From the NCBI GenBank assembly GCA_963850915.1, contig CAWKND010000011.1:348048-412047 (forward strand): DNA of 64,000 nucleotides, in the 5' to 3' direction. Origin of the DNA: CAVTWH01 sp963850915. GTDB taxonomy: Bacteria; Actinomycetota; Actinomycetes; Mycobacteriales; Micromonosporaceae. The translations under genes were made by a program, and so were the position numbers. The notes under the pieces are model-generated. The model ran no database searches. It had not been told where the DNA came from and saw nothing but the letters and a program-made list of their open reading frames with translations. Positions 1 through 8,118 of this stretch are shown here, one piece after another. Numbering within the stretch: position 1 is the stretch's first letter; each line of letters begins with the position of its first letter.

Positions 1-1858
1 GCCGAAGCCGTACGGGAAGAGTCCGGTCTTTCCGTCGCCACTGTTGATCGGCTCCTGACTCGAACTCGACGGCCAGGTGACCGGGAGCGTGCCGGTCGGC
101 TTGTAGTCACCGAACAGCACGTCGGCCACGCCGGCCCCTTCACTCCCCGGCAGCCAGGAGGCCAGCAGCGCGGAGAAGTCGGGCAGCTGGGCGGTGATGT
201 CCAGTGGCCGGCCGGAGACCAGGACGGTCACCACCGGTACCCCCGAGGCCTTGAGCTTGGCCAGCACGGCCAGATCGGTGGCGTCGAGGGCGAGCCCGCC
301 CGGCCGGTCGCCCTGCCCTTCGGCGTACGGTGTCTCGCCGATCACCGCGATGGCCGCCCGGTAGGACGAGTCGATGCCCGAGCCGTCCTTGCTGTAGGTG
401 ACCTGCGCACCGGAGCCGACGGCGTTGCGGATCCCTTGCAGGACTCGTGGTTCCACCCGGGTAGGTGGTGCCTGAGGCGCCCTGCCAGCTCACCGTCCAG
501 CCACCCGACTGGTTGCCCAGATCGTCGGCGTTCTTGCCGGCCACGAAGATCTTCCCACCGGACTTGGCCAGCGGCAGCGTGTTGTTGGCGTTCTTCAGCA
601 GTACCTGCGACTCGCGTACCGCCTGCCGGGCGATGTCCCGGTGTGCCTGACTGCCAACGGTTCCCGCGTAGGACCGATCCGACAGCGGGTGCTCGAAGAG
701 GCCCAACTCGAACTTCTTCAGCAGGATCCGGCTCACCGCGTCGTCGATCCGCGACTGCGGCACCTGCCCGTTCTGTACATCCTGCTTCAGGTCCGCGATG
801 AAGGTCTTGTAGTCATTCGGTACCATGATCATGTCGAGCCCCGCGTTGATGGCGGTGGCCACTTCCTGTGCGGTGAAGCCGGTCTGCCCGTCCAGCTGGT
901 CGATCGCGGCCCAGTCGGAGACCAGGAAACCCTTGAACCCCAATTCATTCTTTAGTACGTCGGTCAGCAGGTACTTGTTGGAGCTCATTTTCACGCCGTT
1001 CCAACTGGAGAACGACACCATGATGGAGCCGACGTTGCGGGCGATGGCGGCCTGGAACCCGGGCAGGTGGATGGCGCGCAGGTCGGCCTCGGAGAGCTGG
1101 GTGTTGCCCTGGTCAACACCGCCGGTGGTACCGCCGTCGCCGAGGAAGTGCTTGGCAGTGGCCAGCACCGAGGCCGGACCACCGAGCGTCGTACCCTGCA
1201 GGCCGGTGACGACCGTGGTCATCGAGGAGACCAGGTCCGGTGTCTCGCCGAAGGACTCGTAGGTGCGTCCCCACCTGTCGTCCCGGGCCACGCACAGGCA
1301 CGGCGCGAAGGTCCAGTCGAGCCCGGCGCCGGTCACCTCCTCGGCGGTGGCCCGGCCGATCTGCTGTACCAGCGCCGGATCCCGGGTCGCGCCCAGCCCG
1401 ATGTTGTGCGGGAAGATGGTGGAGCCGGGCACGTTGTTGTTGCCGTGCACGGCGTCCAGCCCGTAGATCATCGGGATGCCCAGTGGCGTAGCCAAAGCGG
1501 CCCGCTGGAAAGTGTCGTACATGTCGGCCCAGCCGGTCGGCGTATTCGTGGCGGGCGCCGAGCCACCACCGGAGAGGATCGAGCCGACCCGGTACGTGGT
1601 GACGTCGCTGGTGCTGATCGCCGCCCGCTCGGCCTGCGTCATCTGGCCGATCTTCTCGTCCAGCGTCATGCGGGACAACAGGTCCGTGACCCGGTCCGCC
1701 GGGGCGAGCGCCGGATTCTGGTACGGCAGGCCGGTGAACGCCGCGGCCGGTGCCGCCGCCGGTCCGAGTTGGACGGCGAGCGCGCCGGCAACGCCCAGCG
1801 CGACCACTGCGGCGAACAGCGGGCGTACGAGTCGACGGGTACCCGATGGGACGGTCAT
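1..1858 (-). pseudogene. Secreted GH3 beta-glucosidase, frameshifted; 3' end outside window
   Basis: Family 3 glycoside hydrolase, predicted to release glucose from beta-glucans outside the cell. ATG at 1858 follows AAGGAG at good spacing. Residues 1-40 form a Sec signal peptide ending in AAA. KHFLGDGGT starts at Lys236, and VSDWAA puts the catalytic nucleophile at Asp315. The frame is lost near residue 470. One extra base at about 445 (a T on the + strand) explains this: the next frame continues with VLQGIRNAVG and runs to the window edge, ending at FPYGFG, the usual GH3 C-terminal motif. So almost the whole gene is here. It is either recently inactivated or carries a sequencing indel. A second GH3 gene lies at 13959-17234. 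Confidence 0.85.
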
Positions 1859-1985
1859 CAGCTCTCCTTCGTCGCCGCGACGCTAGGCAGCCACCTCGAC
1901 AGGCGTCAATGCGACCCGACCCGGCCACGGGACACGCCTGGTCACCGGGGCCGTGAGCCGCCGAAAGTTACGGCAGACTGGGGCG

Positions 1986-2321
1986 ATGGCGTACCTGGAG
2001 ATCCGCTCGTACCACCTGATCGCCACTGGTCAGGCGACCTTCGACAAGCTCATGCGGGAGGAGGCACTGCCGCTCGTGCGCGCCGCCGGGATGGACGTGG
2101 TCGCCTTCGGCCCGACCGAGAACACCGACGACGGCTACTACCTGATGCGCGCCTGGCCCTCGGTCGAGGCGCACGCCGCCGGTACCGAGGAGTTCTACTC
2201 CGGCTCGGCCTGGCGCGACGGCCCACGCGAAGCGATCATGTCGTGGCTGGAGACCTACTCCGAGATCCTGATCCCGGTCAGCCAAGCCGCTCTGGCCGCC
2301 CTCCGTGTCGATCCAAGATGA
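1986..2321 (+). CDS. NIPSNAP-like small protein
   Basis: A 111-residue soluble protein with the ferredoxin-like alpha/beta layout of NIPSNAP and antibiotic-monooxygenase-type dimeric barrels. It begins with an EIRSYHL beta strand, has a YYLMRAWPS strand near the middle and ends in a helix. ATG at 1986 is preferred over an upstream in-frame start because the family normally begins with M-x-Y-L-E-I-R. There is no strong Shine-Dalgarno; GGGGCG lies just upstream. It stands alone between the divergent GH3 gene and the antitoxin gene. The enzymatic role is unknown, and members of this fold include both oxygenases and non-catalytic proteins. Confidence 0.7.
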   Translation: MAYLEIRSYHLIATGQATFDKLMREEALPLVRAAGMDVVAFGPTENTDDGYYLMRAWPSVEAHAAGTEEFYSGSAWRDGPREAIMSWLETYSEILIPVSQAALAALRVDPR

Positions 2322-2416
2322 CGATTGACGGCTGAGCCGGCACTGGCGTCACCGGGATCGCAGATTTGTTCGGCAGCAGGCCCGATCGGCGCTCGCCATG
2401 GCCCTACGATCGCGGT

Positions 2417-3142
2417 ATGAGTCCGACACTCGCGACGACCGACGTGAGCATCCTGCACCGCCCGATGTACGGCTTCCGTGACGTCGACCGGATGCTCGGA
2501 CTCACCGACGGCACCGCACGCCGCTGGATCGACGGTTACCAGCGTCGCGGCAAGGACTACCTGCCGGTGGTGCGTGATTCGCACACCGGCGAGGAGACCG
2601 CAACCTGGGGCGAGTTCGTGGAAGCCTCGCTGCTGGCCGGTTACCGGGAGGCCGGCTTGCGCATCGCCCGGCTGCGCCCGATCGTCCAGGGTCTGCGCGC
2701 CCAACTCGGGATTCCCTATCCCCTCGCCCATTTCCGCCCGCTCGTCGATCCGGGCAGCCTGAGCCTGGTGCACGAACTGGAGGATGCCGAGGATCTGGAC
2801 AGCGACCTGCGCATGGTGGTCCGGGTCAGCGACGGCCAGCTCATGCTCTCCGCGCCGGTACGGGTCTTCCAGCTGTCCGCCGAGTACGGCCAGCCGGCCG
2901 GGCCTGACGACGGGGACCAGGTGGTCGTGCGGCTACATCCGCTCGGCCGGGGGCGCGGGGTGACCATCGACCCCGAGCGCAAGTTCGGTCAGCCTGTCGT
3001 TCGCGCGGTACCGACAGCGGTGCTGTTCGAGCAGTACTCGGCCGGCGACTCGATCGAACTCATCGCGGGCGGCTACGAGTTGTCGCGCGACCAGGTGCTC
3101 GACGCGATCGAATTCGAGCGGCGGCGAGGCGCGGCGGCCTGA
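2417..3142 (+). CDS. Antitoxin with DUF433 domain
   Basis: A 241-residue protein. Residues 15-50 resemble a MerR-like DNA-reading helix-turn-helix (YGFRDVDRMLGL followed by ARRWIDGY). The last 55 residues match the DUF433 pattern: DPERKFGQPVVR, then a SAGDSIELIAGGYELSRDQV helix pair. DUF433 proteins are typically antitoxins of VapBC-like pairs. That fits the PIN-like gene starting 24 nt downstream on the same strand. The middle (about 90-180) is likely the toxin-contacting or dimerisation part. The expected role is to neutralise the toxin and repress the shared promoter. The family call is well supported; toxin neutralisation is inferred. Confidence 0.75.
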   Translation: MSPTLATTDVSILHRPMYGFRDVDRMLGLTDGTARRWIDGYQRRGKDYLPVVRDSHTGEETATWGEFVEASLLAGYREAGLRIARLRPIVQGLRAQLGIPYPLAHFRPLVDPGSLSLVHELEDAEDLDSDLRMVVRVSDGQLMLSAPVRVFQLSAEYGQPAGPDDGDQVVVRLHPLGRGRGVTIDPERKFGQPVVRAVPTAVLFEQYSAGDSIELIAGGYELSRDQVLDAIEFERRRGAAA

Positions 3143-3166
3143 TCGAATCCGCGTCACAGACCGCCC

Positions 3167-3602
3167 ATGAACCTGCACCGCTTCTACGTCGACGAAAGCC
3201 TCATGGGCATCGGCCGGGCGCTGAGCTACGCCCGCCAGGACGTCGTCCACCCTGGTCACCGGGAATTCCCTGAGGCCAGGATCGGCGACCCGGATACTTC
3301 GTGGATTCCGTTGGTGGCGCGGGCCGGCCTGATCGCGATCCTGCGCGACAAGAAGGTGGTGACCCGCTGGTGGGAGAGCGATCTGATCGTGGCCGCACCG
3401 GCTCCGCCTGATCCACCTCGCCGTCAAGCGCGACCTCACCAGCTGGGGCTACCTGACGCTGTTGGTCCGGCACTGGGACTCCATCGAGCGGCACATCGCC
3501 GACGCCGGTCCCGGGCCCTGGCGGCTGGCCGTACTGGAGACCCGGGTCGACCTCCGCCCGATCGAAACAGCCCGCCGGCCGGAGACCGGCACGCAGCTGT
3601 GA
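3167..3602 (+). pseudogene. PIN-like (VapC45/DUF5615-type) toxin, frameshifted
   Basis: Partner of the DUF433 antitoxin. The first 76 residues carry three acidic positions expected in a PIN-like ribonuclease: FYVDES near the N terminus, GDPDTSW near residue 42 and ILRDKK near 60. After ESDLIVAA the frame is wrong. The sensible continuation RLRLIHLAVKRDLTSWGYLT is in another frame, so a 1-2 base indel lies at about 3395-3405; that frame ends with TGA at 3600-3602. An intact product would be about 145 residues. As given, no full toxin is made. A toxin can be lost safely while its antitoxin survives, so real decay is plausible, but a sequence error would look the same. Confidence 0.65.
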
Positions 3603-3606
3603 GTGT

Positions 3607-4374
3607 TCAGTGCCAGGCCCAGTGGGTACGGTGGGCGTGCACCGAGAATGCGTTGACGGTGGCCAGGTCGGGCTCGGCGGGTAGCGGAGTTTCGTTGCGC
3701 GCCAGGCGATCGGCGACCCGTGACTCGACCTCCGCGATCTCCCGCAAAACGTCGGCGAGGGCCGGTACCTGCCCGGTCTTCACGGCCAGCACCCGCTCCC
3801 GTTCGGCTGGCGGCATCGGCAGCGTCAGTCGACCGGACGAGACCAGCTCCAGTCCCTGGTACGCCAGGCGCAGGCTGTGCGAGGCGTACTTGACGTCGTA
3901 CCCGTAGCGGGCCACGAGCTCCGGCCGGTTGGGTACCCCCCGATGCTCCTGACCCAGCAGCCGACGACGCTGCGCGTCCAGGTAGCCGAGCACCCGGTGT
4001 ACCGCCTCCTGCGACACCAGCGCCGGAGCCAACTCCCGCAACTGGGCGCCGAGCGGCGTGCACACGATCAGCGCCGGCTCGGCCGCGAAGAGCGGCAGCA
4101 GTACCGTCGGGTTGCCCTTGGCCGCCAGCCGCAGGTATTTGCGCAGCGAGTACAGCACCAGATCGGTGTCGCCCGGCTGGGACCGGGCGCCCTCCGGCCG
4201 GCTGCGCACCACCCGGTGTTCGACCGGCGGGTGCACCCCCAGCACCGCCTCGGGCGGCTCGACGAAGATGCCCATCTCGTCGCGGTCCGACGACCCGGCC
4301 AGCTCGAGCCCGTGCACCTGCGAGCCCACCAGACTCCGCAGAATCTCCTCCACGGCGCGATCGTCGCACACCAC
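3607..4374 (-). CDS. RlaP-type nucleotidyltransferase
   Basis: A 255-residue predicted nucleotidyltransferase of the DNA polymerase beta superfamily (RlaP / PF10127 group, seen also in phages). The N terminus shows GSQVHG followed by GSSDRDEMGI, the G-S...S-x-D-x-D core in which the two aspartates bind metal. LYSLRKYLRLAAKGNP follows, typical of this family. The C-terminal two thirds are helical. The GTG at 4374 is the first start; an in-frame GTG a few codons later is possible. It lies 14 nt behind the SPOR gene on the same strand and probably forms an operon with it. The transferred nucleotide and target are unknown. Confidence 0.72.
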   Translation of the reverse strand: MVCDDRAVEEILRSLVGSQVHGLELAGSSDRDEMGIFVEPPEAVLGVHPPVEHRVVRSRPEGARSQPGDTDLVLYSLRKYLRLAAKGNPTVLLPLFAAEPALIVCTPLGAQLRELAPALVSQEAVHRVLGYLDAQRRRLLGQEHRGVPNRPELVARYGYDVKYASHSLRLAYQGLELVSSGRLTLPMPPAERERVLAVKTGQVPALADVLREIAEVESRVADRLARNETPLPAEPDLATVNAFSVHAHRTHWAWH

Positions 4375-4388
4375 CCTGGCCTACGTGA

Positions 4389-4565
4389 TCATTCGCGAAG
4401 CGGCGGTGCGACCACCCAGTAGGTCTGCTTGTGACCACGCGCCTCCATTTCGTCGGCGAGTGCCCGCGCCTCGTCAGGCGCCGAGCAGCGGCGCACCTCA
4501 TACTGGTTGCCGTTGTCGTCCTGCCGCCACACCACCCACTGCGGGCCGAAATCTTGACTGGTCAC
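4389..4565 (-). CDS. Small SPOR-like protein
   Basis: A 58-residue protein starting at GTG 4565 and ending at TGA 4389. It reads as a compact SPOR-type fold: a QWVVWRQDDNGN strand, an EVRRC strand, a helix DEARALADEMEARG, then HKQTYWVV. Short actinobacterial SPOR-domain proteins with this pattern and no membrane anchor are common. SPOR domains usually bind peptidoglycan, but this one has no signal peptide, so that function cannot be assumed. It sits just upstream of the RlaP-type nucleotidyltransferase and is divergent from the reductase gene at 4607, with about 40 nt between the two starts. Confidence 0.7.
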   Translation of the reverse strand: MTSQDFGPQWVVWRQDDNGNQYEVRRCSAPDEARALADEMEARGHKQTYWVVAPPLRE

Positions 4566-4606
4566 TCAGTCAGCGTGCCACGACTGCGGCCCCTAGAGTG
4601 GGGGCG

Positions 4607-5644
4607 GTGACGGCAGAGTGGCTGATCTACGGGGCAAACGGGTACACCGGGCGGCTGCTCGCCGAGCTGGCGGTGGCTCGCGGGCACCGGCCAATCCTGG
4701 CCGGGCGGGACAGTGCGGCGATCGGGACGATGGCTGAGCGGCTCGGTCTCGCGCACCGGGTGTTCCGCCTCTCCGACCCCGCGGGGGTACGCGACGGGCT
4801 GGCCGGCGTGGCCGCCGTTGTGCACTGTGCCGGCCCGTTCGAGGTGACCTCGGCTCCGATGGTGGCCGGGTGCCTGGCGACCGGTACCCACTATCTGGAC
4901 GTGACCGGCGAGATCACCGTGCTGGAACGGGCGTACCAGAGGGATTCCGACGCCCGGGCGGCCGGTGTGGTGCTGCTGCCCGCGGTGGGATTCGACGTGG
5001 TACCAACGGATTGTCTGGCCGCCATGCTCGCCGCCGCGCTGCCGACCGCGACCAGTCTGCAGCTGGCGTTCATTGCCGGGGGTGGGTTGAGCCCGGGGAC
5101 GTTCGCGACCGGGCTGCGCGGGATGGCCGCCGGTAACCTGCACCGGGTTGACGGGAAGCTGCGCGGCATCGCCATGGGTGGGCCGGTCCGGTCGGTACCG
5201 ATGCCGTCCGGCCCGCGCACCGTCACCGCGATCCCGTGGGGCGACCTGGCAAGCGCTTACCGGTCAACGGGAATCCCGAACATCACCACGTACACCCGGA
5301 TCGCCCGCTCCGGTGCCCCAGCGCGGCTGGCGGCCGGTGCGCTGCGGCTGGGCCCGGTACATGCGTTGGTACGTAAGGTAGCCAGCCCGTCGGGGCCGGA
5401 TGAGGCGCGCCGGGCACGTACCCGCTCGGAGGTCTGGGGCGAGGTACGCGACGAGTCCGGCGCGAGCAGGAGCGGGACGCTGACCGGACCGAACGGGTAC
5501 TCGCTGACCGCTGACTCAGCTCTGCGCGCCCTCGCGCACGTACTCGCCGGCGAAGTCTCCCCGGGCGCGCACACGCCCGCGACGGCCCTCGGCGCCGACT
5601 TCGTCCGCGAACTCGACGGCGTCGAAGTCTCCCCCATCACCTGA
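4607..5644 (+). CDS. Saccharopine dehydrogenase-like / trans-acting enoyl reductase
   Basis: A 345-residue Rossmann-fold oxidoreductase. The N terminus has YGANGYTGRLL, the GxxGxxG dinucleotide loop of the saccharopine-dehydrogenase NADP-binding domain, followed by LAGRDSAA. HCAGPF near residue 70 and THYLDVTGE near 98 are typical of actinobacterial trans-acting enoyl reductases and related proteins. GFDVVPTD near 130 closes the active-site region. GTG at 4607 is chosen because it begins directly before the first beta strand; longer in-frame extensions are GC-rich shadow sequence. The substrate is unknown; relatives reduce lipid or polyketide enoyl groups in trans. The gene is divergent from the SPOR gene. 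Confidence 0.75.
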   Translation: MTAEWLIYGANGYTGRLLAELAVARGHRPILAGRDSAAIGTMAERLGLAHRVFRLSDPAGVRDGLAGVAAVVHCAGPFEVTSAPMVAGCLATGTHYLDVTGEITVLERAYQRDSDARAAGVVLLPAVGFDVVPTDCLAAMLAAALPTATSLQLAFIAGGGLSPGTFATGLRGMAAGNLHRVDGKLRGIAMGGPVRSVPMPSGPRTVTAIPWGDLASAYRSTGIPNITTYTRIARSGAPARLAAGALRLGPVHALVRKVASPSGPDEARRARTRSEVWGEVRDESGASRSGTLTGPNGYSLTADSALRALAHVLAGEVSPGAHTPATALGADFVRELDGVEVSPIT

Positions 5645-5649
5645 CGCCC

Positions 5650-5797
5650 CGCCTCCTCCCGCCGGCCGCCCCGCGACTTCGCAGGGCTGTGAACCGACGA
5701 CCGCGCCGCTTCCTCCCGCCGCCCCTTCGCGGGGGCTCTGAACCACGCCGCGCCGCCTCCTGCCCGCCGGTCGCCGCCTCCTCGCGGGGGCACTGGA
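5650..5797. repeat. Three degenerate GC-rich repeats of about 50 bp
   Basis: After the reductase stop, a unit of about 50 bp recurs three times. Each copy starts with CGCCTCCT or CGCCGCTTCCT, passes through a short hairpin of the CCCC-TTCG-CGGGG type and ends near CTGAACC or CACTGG. No plausible gene spans it. It leads directly into the perfect inverted repeat at 5798-5859 and may be old copies of the same kind of element. Confidence 0.5.
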
Positions 5798-5859
5798 GCG
5801 GATCTTGCGCGTAGTGGGGCTACCGCGTTGTCTTTAGGCCCGCTACGCGCAAGATCCGC
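5798..5859. repeat. Perfect 17-bp inverted repeat with 28-nt loop
   Basis: GCGGATCTTGCGCGTAG at 5798-5814 pairs exactly with CTACGCGCAAGATCCGC at 5843-5859. The loop (5815-5842) holds partly complementary TGGGGC and GGCCCG, which would extend the stem. There is no T tract, so it is a poor terminator match. It lies in a 636-nt gene-free stretch. It could be a palindromic element, a MITE-like remnant, or a binding or processing site. Confidence 0.75.
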
Positions 5860-5956
5860 AAGGGAAGCCGGCGGTCCGGTTCGGGGCTTGCTCGCGTGCA
5901 GCGGCCAACGGCGTCGAGGTGCTCGCCATGCGTAGGTCCCGAGCGTGGGTTCGGGC

Positions 5957-6240
5957 AGCGCGTGCCGCGCAGGGCGCGCAGCTCAGGGCGTGCCGCGCAG
6001 GGCGCGCAGCTCAGGGCATGCCCGGGGCGGGCGTTCCATGCCGCGGGGCGGGCGCTCGGGCTTGCCCGGGGCGGGCAGTTCGCCGCCCAGGGCGCGCAGC
6101 TCAGGGCGTGCCGCGCGGGCGCGCAGCTCGCGCGGCGCCACGGCGCGAGGGCGTGCCGCGCAGGGCGTGCCGCGCAGGGCGTGCCGCCAGCGCGTGCCGC
6201 GCAGGGCGAGCGTGCCGGGCGGCGCGAGCCGGGCGGGGTA
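5957..6240. repeat. Iterated degenerate repeat cluster
   Basis: About 280 bp built from variants of CGCAGGGCGTGCCG and CGCAGGGCGCGCAGCTCAG, some in tight tandem (for example 6160-6190). Open frames across it are low-complexity and not credible as proteins. It ends roughly 40 nt before the start of the nucleotidyltransferase gene, so it overlaps that operon's probable promoter region. Confidence 0.65.
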
Positions 6241-6280
6241 CAGTGCGGGCTGGCCCAGGGCCCGACACGGAGGAATGATC

Positions 6281-6880
6281 ATGCTCAACGAGAGCGGACT
6301 CTTCGCCGACGCGTCCAACTTCGACGTCCGGTTTGTCGCTGACTACGACCGGATCACCGAAATCGTCTCGTCGCTGCGTACGCTCGGCATGCGGGTGGTA
6401 CTCACCAGCGGCTCGTTCGACATCCTGCACGAGGGCCACTCCATGTACCTGGAGGCGGCCCGGCGCTTCGGCGACTTCCTCATCGTCGGGCTGGACAGCG
6501 ACGAGAAGATCCGGGCTCGCAAGGGTCCGGCGCGGCCGGCGGTACCCGAGTTGGAGCGGCTGCGCATGGTCACCCACCAGCGCGGCGTGGGTCTGGTGAC
6601 GCTGAAGCAGTTGAGCGACCCGAAGTGGGCGCTGATCCAGGCTGTCCACCCGGATGTGCTGGTGGTGACGCAGGAGACGTACTCCCCCGAGGAGATCGCC
6701 GAGCTGGAGGCCAAGCACTGCGGGCGGGTGGAGGTACTCGAGCGGATGGCGACGGTGAGTACCTCGGCGCGGGTACGCCTGCTGCAGCTGCAGCTGGCCG
6801 AGATGATGTCGAAGAAGCTCTCCGAGCGCCTGCCCGAGCTGCTCCAGGACGTCATCGACGAGATCGGCGGCCGGCGCTGA
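6281..6880 (+). CDS. Adenylyl/cytidylyltransferase family protein (HxGH)
   Basis: A 199-residue Rossmann-like nucleotidyltransferase. SGSFDILHEGHSMYLE carries the HxGH nucleotide-binding signature near residues 45-50, and the later STSAR stretch occupies the place of the usual ISSTxIR motif. The C-terminal 40 residues are helical and charged. ATG 6281 is preferred to ATG 6275 because GGAGG at 6269-6273 is 7 nt from the former and only 1 nt from the latter. The TGA overlaps the start region of the deaminase-like gene, so the two are translationally coupled. Relatives include the RfaE C-domain and glycerol-3-phosphate cytidylyltransferase. The substrate is unknown; the neighbours suggest nucleotide metabolism. 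Confidence 0.75.
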   Translation: MLNESGLFADASNFDVRFVADYDRITEIVSSLRTLGMRVVLTSGSFDILHEGHSMYLEAARRFGDFLIVGLDSDEKIRARKGPARPAVPELERLRMVTHQRGVGLVTLKQLSDPKWALIQAVHPDVLVVTQETYSPEEIAELEAKHCGRVEVLERMATVSTSARVRLLQLQLAEMMSKKLSERLPELLQDVIDEIGGRR

Positions 6881-7695
6881 CCACCCAGCTGCTGCTCTAC
6901 CTGCCGGTGCTGCACGCCGGCTACCAGGCGCTGCTGGACCGCTACCCCGACGCCGAGGTGCTGCTCGTCGGCGCCAGCTTCGCGGAAGACTTTCCGGTGC
7001 TACGCAAGGAGATCCGGGCACTGACCCCGGAACAGGCCGCCGCGTACCTACGCGCGACCGGCCGGTCGGTCCGGGTGATCGAGCGCGACACGCTGATCCT
7101 CGACGCCGAAACCGTTGTGGTACCGGACGAGCAGCTGCTCCATGCCCTCCTCGAACGCTATCCCACGGCCGCGAAAGTGCTGTGGGAGCGTACCTTCCTG
7201 CGCTGGGACCGCCCGTCGAGCATCGATCCCCAGCCGGTCGACGGTACTCCCGCGGTTGCGTTGCGGGAGCTGGACTCCACGCTGCTCGGGCTGCTGCACA
7301 CCGAAGCGGGGCGCAGCTCCGACTGGTGGCGACAGGTCGGCGCGGTGGCCACCCGGGACGGAGCGCTGCTCTACTCGGCGCACAACGAGCACCAGCCCAG
7401 CGAGTACTCCCCTTACCTGGACGGCGATCCGCGCAACGAGTTCTCCCGGGGGGTACGCATCGACCTGTCCACGGCGCTGCACGCGGAGGCGTCGATCGTC
7501 GGGCAGGCGGCCCGGGACGGAGTGGCGCTGCGCGGCGCGGACCTTTACGTGTCAACGTTTCCGTGCCCCGGCTGTGCCCGGCTCATCGCGGCGGCCGGGT
7601 TCGCCCGGTGCTACTTCGTCGACCCGTACGCTGTGCTGCACGGCGACGAGATCCTTCGAGCCGCCGGGGTGACCCTCGTCAGGGTCGTGAGCTGA
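6877..7695 (+). CDS. dCMP deaminase-like protein with N-terminal extra domain
   Basis: About 270 residues. The C-terminal half is a zinc cytidine/dCMP deaminase: HAE (near residue 202) supplies a zinc ligand and the catalytic Glu, and TFPCPGCARLI supplies two Cys ligands. The first ~120 residues (LLLYLPVLHAGYQALL, ... DAEVLLVGASFAED) form a separate alpha/beta domain I do not recognise. The start is uncertain. The frame is open, but the only codon overlapping the upstream TGA is CTG at 6877; GTG at 6907 would cut into the first beta strand. It is coupled to the nucleotidyltransferase gene. Its 3' end overlaps the convergent HIT gene by 17 nt. Confidence 0.75.
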   Translation: MTTQLLLYLPVLHAGYQALLDRYPDAEVLLVGASFAEDFPVLRKEIRALTPEQAAAYLRATGRSVRVIERDTLILDAETVVVPDEQLLHALLERYPTAAKVLWERTFLRWDRPSSIDPQPVDGTPAVALRELDSTLLGLLHTEAGRSSDWWRQVGAVATRDGALLYSAHNEHQPSEYSPYLDGDPRNEFSRGVRIDLSTALHAEASIVGQAARDGVALRGADLYVSTFPCPGCARLIAAAGFARCYFVDPYAVLHGDEILRAAGVTLVRVVS

Positions 7696-8116
7696 GTTTC
7701 AGCCGGACCGGCTGGTGCGCGGGATCGTCCACGTCCCCGACGATCAGGTGCAGGTGCAGGTGCTCGACTGTTCCGCCGGTGTAGCGCGGATCCCCGTTGC
7801 GCGCACCGAGGCCGTAGTAGCTGAGTGCGTAGCTGTCCCGGGCCCAGGCGAGGGTCGGCCACAGGTCGGCCTGCGCCTCGGGTGACAGGTCGACGAGGTC
7901 GTTGACGTGCTCGGTGGGTACCAGCAGCAGGTGCAGTTTCGTTCCACGGTACGGAAAGTCGTTGGGCAGTACCGTCCAGTGCCGGGTGACATGTAACTGA
8001 TCTTCCCGCGCCGCAACGGTTTCCGGGCAGAACAGGCAGGAGCCGGCAGCCTCCAGCGCCCGCATCCGGGCCAGCTGCTCGTCGCTGCGGTGGTTGCCGA
8101 GGTGGTAGAGCGGCAC
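7679..8116 (-). CDS. HIT family protein
   Basis: A 145-residue histidine-triad nucleotide hydrolase/transferase. EHLHLHLIVG near the C terminus is the HxHxH catalytic triad, and CLFCPE near residue 28 may be part of a zinc site. VTRHWTVLPNDFPY and KLHLLLVPTEHV are typical HIT strands. GTG at 8116 lies 2 nt after the DHFR stop, so it is the last gene of the FolC-ThyA-DHFR-HIT operon. HIT proteins cleave nucleoside phosphoramidates or dinucleotides; no specific substrate can be read from the sequence. Confidence 0.85.
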   Translation of the reverse strand: MPLYHLGNHRSDEQLARMRALEAAGSCLFCPETVAAREDQLHVTRHWTVLPNDFPYRGTKLHLLLVPTEHVNDLVDLSPEAQADLWPTLAWARDSYALSYYGLGARNGDPRYTGGTVEHLHLHLIVGDVDDPAHQPVRLKLSSRP

Positions 8117-8118
8117 GG

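Noticed and set aside
3607..4374. RlaP-type gene as evidence of a prophage
   Set aside because: No other phage genes, integrase or att sites are nearby; the family is also chromosomal.
4058..4606. Open reading upstream of the reductase start that would lengthen it by about 180 residues
   Set aside because: It is antisense to the nucleotidyltransferase and SPOR genes, is Arg/Ser/Pro-rich, and the Rossmann loop starts right after GTG 4607.
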